8,991 nt of DNA from an uncultured Veillonella sp. Its GTDB lineage: Bacteria > Bacillota > Negativicutes > Veillonellales > Veillonellaceae. The position numbers were made by a program, and so were the translations under genes. Location of the stretch: NCBI GenBank assembly GCA_900549805.1, contig URPV01000049.1:1-8991 (forward strand), read 5' to 3'. The notes beneath the pieces were generated by a model. The model saw only the letters and a program-made list of their open reading frames with translations. It searched no databases and had not been told where the DNA came from. This document shows positions 1 to 5,640 of the stretch, piece by piece (the first letter of the stretch is position 1; each line of letters opens with the position of its first letter).

Positions 1-140
1 ACGTATCTCACTCTCACATCCGCACAAGAAAAACTTGGAAACCTAACATTCAAAGAGTACGAGCAGTAGTCGACGGTGAAACTAAAAAAGTAAATGTATG
101 CACTCGTTGCCTTCGTTCTGATAAAATTACACGCGCGTAA
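1..140 (+). CDS. rpmB: 50S ribosomal protein L28, 3' part
   Basis: This is the C-terminal part of ribosomal protein L28, a small protein of the large ribosomal subunit. The first complete codon is at 3-5 and the frame runs to TAA at 138-140, giving 45 residues that begin VSHSHIRTRKTWKPN and end RSDKITRA. The SHSHxRTRKxWKPNIQ block and the CTRCLRS segment are typical of bacterial L28. The CxxC pair fits the zinc-binding (C+) form of L28, whose other two cysteines would lie in the missing N-terminus. About 17 residues should be missing to the left of the window. The gene appears to be the last of its transcript, because a strong terminator follows 26 bp after the stop. I am sure of the family; only the start is unseen. 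Confidence 0.96.
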   Translation, partial: VSHSHIRTRKTWKPNIQRVRAVVDGETKKVNVCTRCLRSDKITRA

Positions 141-166
141 AATAGAACAAGTACATGTACTCTAAC

Positions 167-196
167 AAAAAAGGAGCTCGAAAGAGCTCCTTTTTT
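167..196 (+). terminator. Rho-independent terminator of rpmB
   Basis: A perfect hairpin has stem GGAGCTC (173-179), a GAAA tetraloop (180-183) and GAGCTCC (184-190), followed by six T residues (191-196) that also pair with the A tract at 167-172. It is a textbook intrinsic terminator for rpmB. Because of the A tract it could also act on the - strand. Confidence 0.95.
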
Positions 197-236
197 GTTT
201 ACCCTCGCCCCTGTTTTCAAATTCAGAGTTAAGGAC

Positions 237-277
237 AAAAACAAGAGGGACATAGGCTAATGCCATGCCCCTCTTTT
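237..277 (-). terminator. Bidirectional terminator downstream of dgt
   Basis: An imperfect hairpin pairs AAGAGGG (243-249) with CCCTCTT (269-275), then CAT with ATG and GGC with GCC, with one A/C mismatch, one bulged A and a TAAT loop (258-261). On the - strand it is followed by a T tract (the complement of AAAAA at 237-241), so it should end the dgt transcript about 60 bp after the stop codon. On the + strand CTTTT follows as well, so it can also back up the rpmB terminator. The rest of 197-336 shows nothing else that I can support. Confidence 0.8.
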
Positions 278-336
278 CTTATATGTTCACATCTTACTTT
301 GCCTATAGATTCGTCATCTCCTATATATTCCAGGTT

Positions 337-1323
337 TTAGACATTCCACATCTTAGGAATAAAGAGTTTCTTGAATAGTTCAATGGCGTAGTTATCAGTC
401 AAACCCGCTACGTAGTCCACCACATCTTGCGTCGAATAGAAACCATTAACATGAGCAGTCTCTTCCATTTGATCTGGATGTTCCATAAAGTAGCCAAAGA
501 GATGTTTTACTACATAAGCCCCCTTGTTTCGGTCTGGAATAAGATCTGGTGCCATATATACCTTTTCAAACATAAAGCGGCGGAAGAGGTTCATGGTGTC
601 TTCCGTTTGCTTAGACATAGATATCCTATCTTGGTCCATAGAGGACGCAACCATATCCATAACCATAGCCGTAATTAATTGAGACGGCGTTGTGCCAAAG
701 TGCTGGCGCACTTCTAAGGGCAGGTCTTTTACATCGAGCATACCTGCTCGTTGGGCATCATCAAAATCATGACAGAGGTAGGCGATGCGGTCTGCAGTCC
801 GTACGATTTGCCCCTCTAGGGTCTTAGGGATATGAGGACCAGTATGGCCTAAAATTCCATCCCTCACTTCTGCCGTCAAATTAAGGCCAGCCCCATTATT
901 CTCGAGGACTTCCACCATGCGAAGGGATTGTTCATTGTGGTTAAAGTGCCCCACCACATCCCTCAGGGCATACTCCCCTACATGGCCAAAGGGTGTATGG
1001 CCAACATCATGGCCCATGGCGATGGCTTCAACTAGGTCTTCATTGAGGTTGAGGGCCCGTGCAATGGTCCGAGAAATTTGACCAACCTCTAAGGTATGGG
1101 TCATACGAGTCCGGTAGTGGTCCCCTGGCGCAATGTAGACCTGAGTCTTGTGTTTGAGCCGGCGGAAGCACTTGGAGTGGATGATTCTGTCCCGATCTCG
1201 TTGAAAGGCCGTCCGCAAAGGATCTGGCTCCAATTCATGATCCCGTACAGCCAAACGACTCTTAGCTGCCCTAGGAGATAAGATAGCTTCTTCCCGTTCC
1301 TCAATTTGTTGGCGAATCGACAT
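337..1323 (-). CDS. dgt: dGTPase-like HD-domain dNTP triphosphohydrolase
   Basis: The product is a cytoplasmic member of the dGTPase-like HD hydrolase family, which cleaves dNTPs to the deoxynucleoside and triphosphate and so affects dNTP pools. The 328-residue protein carries the family signature QRDRDRIIHSKCFRRLKHKTQV (about residues 41-62), then RMTHTLEV with metal ligand H76, the HD pair H105-D106 in MGHDVGHTPFGH, and ADRIAYLCHDFDD with the likely fourth ligand D178. It is much shorter than E. coli Dgt (about 505 residues) and matches the shorter class common in Firmicutes, so strict dGTP preference cannot be assumed. I chose ATG at 1323, preceded by GGGAGGAGGG about 5-8 bases upstream, over an in-frame TTG at 1338 that lies upstream of this site. 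The gene follows ppsR on the same strand, but a terminator lies in the 79-bp gap, so its expression may be partly separate. The family call is firm; the substrate is not. Confidence 0.93.
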   Translation of the reverse strand: MSIRQQIEEREEAILSPRAAKSRLAVRDHELEPDPLRTAFQRDRDRIIHSKCFRRLKHKTQVYIAPGDHYRTRMTHTLEVGQISRTIARALNLNEDLVEAIAMGHDVGHTPFGHVGEYALRDVVGHFNHNEQSLRMVEVLENNGAGLNLTAEVRDGILGHTGPHIPKTLEGQIVRTADRIAYLCHDFDDAQRAGMLDVKDLPLEVRQHFGTTPSQLITAMVMDMVASSMDQDRISMSKQTEDTMNLFRRFMFEKVYMAPDLIPDRNKGAYVVKHLFGYFMEHPDQMEETAHVNGFYSTQDVVDYVAGLTDNYAIELFKKLFIPKMWNV

Positions 1324-1357
1324 AGGCCCTCCTCCCAATGAAATGATATATAGGACT

Positions 1358-1385
1358 AAAAAGGCGTCCCTAGGGGCGCCTTTTT
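1358..1385 (-). terminator. Terminator or attenuator between ppsR and dgt
   Basis: AAAAAGGCG at 1358-1366 pairs with CGCCTTTTT at 1377-1385, and the stem continues with a T/G wobble and CC/GG pairs to a CTAG loop. The - strand has a run of five T at its end, so transcripts coming from ppsR should be terminated here, 18 bp after the ppsR stop. It is symmetric enough to work on the + strand too. The dgt start codon lies 34 bp beyond it and I find no convincing promoter in that space, so partial read-through may feed dgt. Confidence 0.85.
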
Positions 1386-1402
1386 ATAAAAACGAGTACA
1401 TC

Positions 1403-2239
1403 TTATTGTTCTGCAGCGATTTCCTCTTCTTGCATCTTGTTGCGTTCGACAATTTGCATAACCAAAGAAGCTGTTTCTTCGATAGACTTGTTGGACACAT
1501 CGAGGACTTGGCAGTGGCAGCGGCGCATCACTGCCTTAGCGTATTCCAATTCCTGTTGAATCCGCTGCATGTTGGCATAATTGGCTTCATCTTCTAGGCC
1601 CATAGACTTGAGCCGTTCTGACCGTATATTGTTAAGCTTGAATGGGTCGATAATAAGGCCCACCATCTTTTTAGGTGGCACCTTAAAGATTTCTTCTGGC
1701 AATGGCACTTCTGGCACCAAAGGTAAGTTAGCCGCCTTAATTTTCTTATAGGCCAAGTACATGGACAAAGGTGTCTTAGATGTACGAGATACGCCGATGA
1801 TGACGATATCCGCCTTGGAGAAACCAGCTGGGTTCTTACCGTCATCATACTTAACGGCAAACTCAATAGCTTCCACCTTTTTGAAGTATTCTTGGTCTAG
1901 TTTATGGACCATACCAGCGGTAAGGCGGGGCTTTGTATCCGTTACCTTGCCTACTGCATTCATAACAGGCCCCATAATATCTACTGTTTCAAGACCGAGG
2001 GACTCAGCCTGCCCATGGAGATAGTCCCGAAGTTCTGGAGATACGATGGTATGGCAAATTACATCAGACCCAGGATGAGCATCACGGAGGACGTCATCGA
2101 TTTGCTTTTTCGTTTCTACATACGGAACGCGTACAATATCAAAGCGCTCCTTATCATATTGGCTAGCGGTAGCACGAACCACAGACTCGGCGGTTTCACC
2201 GATGGAGTCAGATATGGCGTAAATGGTTTTATTAGTCAT
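1403..2239 (-). CDS. ppsR: PEP synthase regulatory protein (bifunctional kinase/pyrophosphorylase)
   Basis: This is a DUF299/PpsR-family enzyme. Family members inactivate PEP synthase or pyruvate, phosphate dikinase by ADP-dependent phosphorylation of a threonine beside the catalytic histidine, and reactivate it by phosphate-dependent removal of that phosphate with release of pyrophosphate. The 278-residue protein starts with the typical IYAISDSIGETAESV (about residues 6-20). It carries the P-loop-like G149-V-S-R-T-S-K-T156 followed by PLSMYLA, then the conserved GLIIDPFKL region near 194-202 and a C-terminal helix with SIEETASLV. Length fits the family (about 270-280). I prefer ATG at 2239, with GAGG six bases upstream, to an in-frame TTG at 2251. 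Only 12 bp separate it from the CcpN-like gene, so the two are surely cotranscribed. Its expected target, ppsA, lies just upstream in the same cluster. That pairing marks PEP synthase as the likely substrate, although the family alone does not distinguish it from PPDK. Confidence 0.95.
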   Translation of the reverse strand: MTNKTIYAISDSIGETAESVVRATASQYDKERFDIVRVPYVETKKQIDDVLRDAHPGSDVICHTIVSPELRDYLHGQAESLGLETVDIMGPVMNAVGKVTDTKPRLTAGMVHKLDQEYFKKVEAIEFAVKYDDGKNPAGFSKADIVIIGVSRTSKTPLSMYLAYKKIKAANLPLVPEVPLPEEIFKVPPKKMVGLIIDPFKLNNIRSERLKSMGLEDEANYANMQRIQQELEYAKAVMRRCHCQVLDVSNKSIEETASLVMQIVERNKMQEEEIAAEQ

Positions 2240-2251
2240 CTTGTACCTCAA

Positions 2252-2914
2252 TTACATACGGCTTAATTCAAGGAAAACTTTCATAATGGTAGTCTTGGAA
2301 ATACGGCCTACGATGCGAAGGACCTTCTTGCCATCCACCTTTTCTAGGTTAACAACCGGCACACAGTCCACTTCAAAATCATCCATCTTCTGTGCGGCCT
2401 CGACTAAGCTAGCAGATGGTTCTACGTACACTACCTTAGAGGTGGGTGTCATAATCATGGAAATGGGAACGGCATGAGGATCGGTTTTACCCACCGTAGC
2501 TCGCAAGAGATCCTTGCGAGACACCAGGCCAGCTAAGATACCATCGTCCCCTACCAGGATAGTCCCCACATCCTCTGTAAAAATGGTAACGACCGTATCA
2601 TAGAGGCTAGTAGTAGGCCTTACCACGATGGCCTGCGATACCACTTGCCCCACAGTATATTGATTAATCAGTTGGGCCGTTTGCTTCTCCGAGCTGGAAC
2701 CTATATAAAAATAGCCTACCTTAGGACGGGCGTCCAAAATCTGGAGCATGGTCAAAACCGTCAGGTCAGACCGCAAGGCGGACCGGGTTAGGTTAAGGCG
2801 CTTGGCAATGGCCTCCCCCGTAATCGGCCCTTCAGCGCGCACAATAGAGACAATATCCTGTTGTCGTACTGAAAGATTCACTCCTATCCCCCCTTTATAA
2901 AAAGAGGAGGCCAT
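2252..2914 (-). CDS. ccpN: CcpN-like transcriptional repressor (HTH plus two CBS domains)
   Basis: The 220-residue product has an N-terminal winged-helix/HTH region (about residues 16-60: RQQDIVSIVR, GPITGEAIAKRLNLTRSALRSDL, then the ARPKVGYFY element) and two CBS domains (about 88-142 with EDVGTILV and GLVSRKDLLRA, and 150-212 ending IVGRISKTT). This matches CcpN of Bacillus subtilis, a repressor of the gluconeogenic genes gapB and pckA whose CBS domains sense nucleotides and whose gene sits beside the ppsR homologue yqfL. Location between ppsA and ppsR supports a role in control of gluconeogenesis; the actual targets are inferred. The start is uncertain. ATG at 2914 has a perfect GAGGAGG five bases upstream but lies in the loop of a terminator-like hairpin. 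GTG at 2881 has GGGGGG six bases upstream and gives an N-terminus closer in length to that of B. subtilis CcpN as I recall it. GTG at 2941 has no clear binding site. Confidence 0.9.
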   Translation of the reverse strand: MASSFYKGGIGVNLSVRQQDIVSIVRAEGPITGEAIAKRLNLTRSALRSDLTVLTMLQILDARPKVGYFYIGSSSEKQTAQLINQYTVGQVVSQAIVVRPTTSLYDTVVTIFTEDVGTILVGDDGILAGLVSRKDLLRATVGKTDPHAVPISMIMTPTSKVVYVEPSASLVEAAQKMDDFEVDCVPVVNLEKVDGKKVLRIVGRISKTTIMKVFLELSRM

Positions 2915-2931
2915 AAGAGCCTCCTCTTTTT
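2899..2931 (-). terminator. Terminator-like hairpin over the ccpN start region
   Basis: A perfect 13-bp inverted repeat (2899-2911 against 2919-2931, arms AAAAAGAGGAGGC and GCCTCCTCTTTTT) has a 7-base loop. Read on the - strand it is a GC-rich stem followed by TTTTT, as in an intrinsic terminator, 44 bp after the ppsA stop. The same sequence contains the GAGGAGG ribosome binding site in its 5' arm and the ATG at 2914 in its loop. It may simply end the ppsA transcript, or it may also control ccpN-ppsR by attenuation or by hiding the binding site. Confidence 0.85.
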
Positions 2932-2945
2932 GTACGCTCACAATT

Positions 2946-2974
2946 AGCGTAATAAAACTAGGTCACTATGTCAA
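2946..2974 (-). promoter_or_regulatory. Possible promoter for ccpN-ppsR
   Basis: A perfect -35 box TTGACA (2974-2969) begins at the base next to the ppsA stop codon. Seventeen bases later comes TACGCT (2951-2946), a weak -10 with three of six consensus bases. If used, transcription would start near 2939, only about 25 bases before ATG 2914, so the leader would consist almost entirely of the hairpin at 2899-2931. The -35 is striking, but the -10 is poor. Confidence 0.4.
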
Positions 2975-5350
2975 TTACCATTCCAATTCTTCGGTTTCTT
3001 GACGACCGCGACCGGTCAAGGCATCCATCATCATCCGTTGTTCGATTTGCGCAGCCATTTTCTTAGTTGCTTTAACTGCATCCGGATTTACAGAGATAGA
3101 GTCGATACCAGATTTAATCAAGAATTCGCAGAATTCAGGGTACACAGATGGTGCTTGTCCACAGATAGATACGGTCTTGCCGTCCTTATGAGCCACTTCA
3201 ATGAGGTGACGTACAGCACGACGTACAGCCAAGTTGCGTTCATCATAGATATGTTGAACAGTTTCGTTATCACGGTCACAACCCAACACCAACATGGTCA
3301 AGTCATTAGAACCAATGGAGTAACCATCAACGAATTGGTTGAATTGGTCAGCCAAGATGATATTGGATGGAATTTCTGCCATCATCCAAATCTTGAAGTC
3401 TTTAGAACGAGCCAAGCCTTCTTGAGCCATCAAGTTGGTTACCAAACGAGCTTCGTCAACCGTACGGCAGAATGGAATCATAACTTGCAAGTTTTTGAAG
3501 CCAAATTCGTTACGTACCTTTTTGATAGCTTCCAATTCCAATTTGAAAGCTGGCAAATACTTAGGATCGTAGTAGCGGGATGCACCACGCCACCCCAAGA
3601 GTGCGGAAGATTCATGTGGTTCGAATTTATCGCCACCCTTAAGATCACGGTACTCGCTGGACTTAAAGTCTGACAAGCGAACCACTACTTGACGAGGTGC
3701 CAAGGCTTCGCACACCTTACGCATACCTTCTGCCAAGGTGTTAACAGCTACATCCCCACGGCCAGTTTCAATCAAGTGCAATGGATGTTCATGAATGAAG
3801 GTAGTCCAGATGAATTCTTCCCGCATGAGGCCGATACCATCACAAGGTAATACACCGTATTTTTCAGCCATATCAGGGTTGCCAAGATTCATGTAAATCT
3901 TAGTGCCTGTCACAGGAATGTATTCAGTTGCTTGGGCTGCTGCTGCAGGTGCTTCAGGAGCTTTCACAGCGTCTTCTAAGATACCATCGTATACGATACC
4001 ATTAGATGCATCAACGGTAATCATTTGGCCATCTTTAATGGATACAGTTGCTTCTTGGGAGCGGGATTTAGTACCTACGATACAAGGAATCCCCAACTCG
4101 CGGGATACGATAGAAGCATGGCAAGTCATACCGCCCGCATCTGTTACGATAGCTTTCGCCTTCTTCATAACTGGAACCCAGTCAGGTGCGGTCATAGTAG
4201 TAACGAGGATTTCTCCTTCTTGGAAGCTATCAATATCTGCTGGATCCAAGATAACATGGGCCTTACCGGCAGCTTTACCAGGGGATGCAGGTAAACCTTT
4301 GACAACGATTTCACGATCTGTTGTCGTAGCTGTTGCTTGAACCACTTCAGATTTATCCTTACGGGACCAAACTGTTTCAGGGCGGGCTTGCAAAATCCAA
4401 AGTTTACCATCCCGTTCATCTACGCCCCATTCCATATCCATATAGCAACCGTAGTGTTTTTCGATAGCTTTTGCGTAAGTAGCCAATTCCAATACTTGCG
4501 CATCAGAGATAACCTGTTGTTTTGCTTCTGCTTCTGGTACCACTTCTTCCACAGTGTCACCGTCAGCCTTACGAACCAAGCGGATGTTTTTATCATTGAT
4601 CATACGATCAGTGATTTCCATTTTAGTCTTATCAACGCGGAAGTTATCAGGTGTTACAATACCACCAACTACATATTCACCAAGGCCATAAGCACCTTCG
4701 ATGAGGATGTTGTTATCGTTACCAGTTACGAGGTCAACGGTGAACATAACGCCAGCCGCTTTGGAGTACACCATCATTTGAATAGCAGCAGACAAGGCAA
4801 CAGCCATGTGGTCAAAACCTTGTTTTACGCGGTAGTAAGTAGCGCGATCAGTGAAGGTGGACGCATAGCATTCCTTTACTTTTTGGATGATAACATCAGC
4901 GCCTCGAACATTGAGGTAGGTATCTTGTTGACCAGCAAAGGAAGCATCTGGCAAATCTTCTGCTGTAGCGGAGGAACGAACCGCTACGAAAGGATTTTCT
5001 TCCCCTACTTTTTTACCCAATTCTTCGTAAGACGTACGAATAGCATCAGCCAAAGCTTTTGGCATTTCTGCGTCACAAATCATTTGACGGATATTAGCAC
5101 ATACTTCACGAAGCAAGGCAGAATTATCCACGTCATCAAGGTTATCAAGAGCCTCTTTAATCTTAGCTTCTAGACCTGTTTCGCTCATAAATTGACGGTA
5201 GCCATAAGCAGTTGTAGCAAAACCGTATGGTACAGGAACATTGGTAGAAGAAGTTAATTCACCAAGGGAGGAAGATTTACCACCTACGATATCCACATCT
5301 TCCCGTTTCAATTCATCAAACCAAAGTACATAAGCTGTTTCGCGACTCAT
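2975..5350 (-). CDS. ppsA: Phosphoenolpyruvate synthase
   Basis: The enzyme makes PEP from pyruvate and ATP, with AMP and phosphate as products, in the first step of gluconeogenesis from pyruvate or lactate. The 791-residue length equals that of E. coli PpsA (about 792) and is shorter than pyruvate, phosphate dikinase (about 870-900). The N-terminus WFDELKREDVDIVGGKSSSLGEL is typical of PpsA. Domains in order are: the ATP-grasp domain (about 18-330, with AVRSSATAEDLPDASFAGQQ near 123-142 and LQARPETVW near 320); the phosphohistidine swivelling domain with G406-G-M-T409-C-H411, where H411 carries the phosphoryl group and T409 is the expected PpsR target; an Ala/Pro-rich linker near 463-474; and the C-terminal TIM barrel (about 480-790) with VVRLSDFKSSEYRDLKGG, GSNDLTMLVLG and the catalytic C730 in SICGQAPS. 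ATG at 5350 has AGGAGG eight bases upstream. It has its own promoter at 5401-5429 and is insulated from tyrS by a terminator. Confidence 0.97.
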   Translation of the reverse strand: MSRETAYVLWFDELKREDVDIVGGKSSSLGELTSSTNVPVPYGFATTAYGYRQFMSETGLEAKIKEALDNLDDVDNSALLREVCANIRQMICDAEMPKALADAIRTSYEELGKKVGEENPFVAVRSSATAEDLPDASFAGQQDTYLNVRGADVIIQKVKECYASTFTDRATYYRVKQGFDHMAVALSAAIQMMVYSKAAGVMFTVDLVTGNDNNILIEGAYGLGEYVVGGIVTPDNFRVDKTKMEITDRMINDKNIRLVRKADGDTVEEVVPEAEAKQQVISDAQVLELATYAKAIEKHYGCYMDMEWGVDERDGKLWILQARPETVWSRKDKSEVVQATATTTDREIVVKGLPASPGKAAGKAHVILDPADIDSFQEGEILVTTMTAPDWVPVMKKAKAIVTDAGGMTCHASIVSRELGIPCIVGTKSRSQEATVSIKDGQMITVDASNGIVYDGILEDAVKAPEAPAAAAQATEYIPVTGTKIYMNLGNPDMAEKYGVLPCDGIGLMREEFIWTTFIHEHPLHLIETGRGDVAVNTLAEGMRKVCEALAPRQVVVRLSDFKSSEYRDLKGGDKFEPHESSALLGWRGASRYYDPKYLPAFKLELEAIKKVRNEFGFKNLQVMIPFCRTVDEARLVTNLMAQEGLARSKDFKIWMMAEIPSNIILADQFNQFVDGYSIGSNDLTMLVLGCDRDNETVQHIYDERNLAVRRAVRHLIEVAHKDGKTVSICGQAPSVYPEFCEFLIKSGIDSISVNPDAVKATKKMAAQIEQRMMMDALTGRGRQETEELEW

Positions 5351-5555
5351 TGTGAGGTCCTCCTAGTTGCATATAAGCAAAGAAACTATTTCATGAATAA
5401 ATAGTACAACACAAATATTTAGTAGTCAACACTTATTTATATATGTTGCACTATATAAAAGTAGTCTAAGCATGTGAGGTCTCACGAACTTGGCTACTAG
5501 TGGCTTGCCCTATAAGGAATTAACTTTTCTCTTATTTAGCCCTATATAGATAACC
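5351..5555 (-). promoter_or_regulatory. ppsA leader and upstream control region with flanking repeats
   Basis: This non-coding stretch holds two kinds of repeat, each with one copy upstream of the promoter and one in the leader. TGTGAGGTC occurs at 5473-5481 and again at 5351-5359, just before the start codon. GTTGCA followed by TATAA occurs at 5366-5376 (GTTGCATATAA) and 5445-5458 (GTTGCA-CTA-TATAA). GCCCTATA is also repeated at 5507-5514 and 5539-5546, 32 bp apart. Paired sites around a promoter suggest operators, with the CcpN-like protein as a natural candidate, but none clearly fits the published B. subtilis CcpN site as I remember it. Confidence 0.3.
5401..5429 (-). promoter_or_regulatory. 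ppsA promoter
   Basis: On the - strand TTGACT (5429-5424) is followed by exactly 17 bases and then TACTAT (5406-5401). The -35 matches five and the -10 four of six sigma-A consensus bases, in AT-rich surroundings. The start point would lie near 5394, giving a leader of about 44 bases before the ATG at 5350. Confidence 0.75.
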
Positions 5556-5586
5556 AAAAAGGACTTAACCGAATGGTTAAGTCCTT
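5556..5586 (-). terminator. Rho-independent terminator of tyrS
   Basis: AAGGACTTAACC (5559-5570) pairs perfectly over 12 bp with GGTTAAGTCCTT (5575-5586) around a four-base loop. On the - strand it is followed by a run of five T (complement of 5556-5560). It lies 54 bp after the tyrS stop and separates tyrS from ppsA. Confidence 0.93.
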
Positions 5587-5640
5587 ATCTTGTAGCTAAA
5601 TTTTAAATGGCCAAAATCTTTTAAATAGCTTAAATCAAAG

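Noticed and set aside
50..253. Open frame on the - strand crossing rpmB and its terminator
   Set aside because: It overlaps the rpmB coding region and two terminators, and its translation is of no recognisable type.
4337..5173. Long open frame of 278 codons on the + strand inside ppsA
   Set aside because: It is antisense to a fully conserved PEP synthase, has no ribosome binding site or recognisable protein family, and is explained by the codon bias of the real gene. The same applies to the + strand frames at 2999-3673 and 3903-4340.
2975..5350. Calling the large synthase gene pyruvate, phosphate dikinase (ppdK)
   Set aside because: The 791-residue length, the PpsA-type N-terminus WFDELKREDVDIVGGK and the VVRLSDFKSSEY motif fit PEP synthase; PPDK is longer and has a different N-terminal region.
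5474..5485. GTGAG-GT-CTCAC inverted repeat upstream of ppsA
   Set aside because: The loop of two bases is too small for an RNA hairpin. It may be a DNA operator half of the TGTGAGGTC repeat already reported, but alone it is short enough to be chance.
5494..5505. GCTACTAGTGGC near-palindrome in the ppsA upstream region
   Set aside because: Only 10 of 12 bases are symmetric, there is no second copy, and it has no defined distance relation to the promoter.
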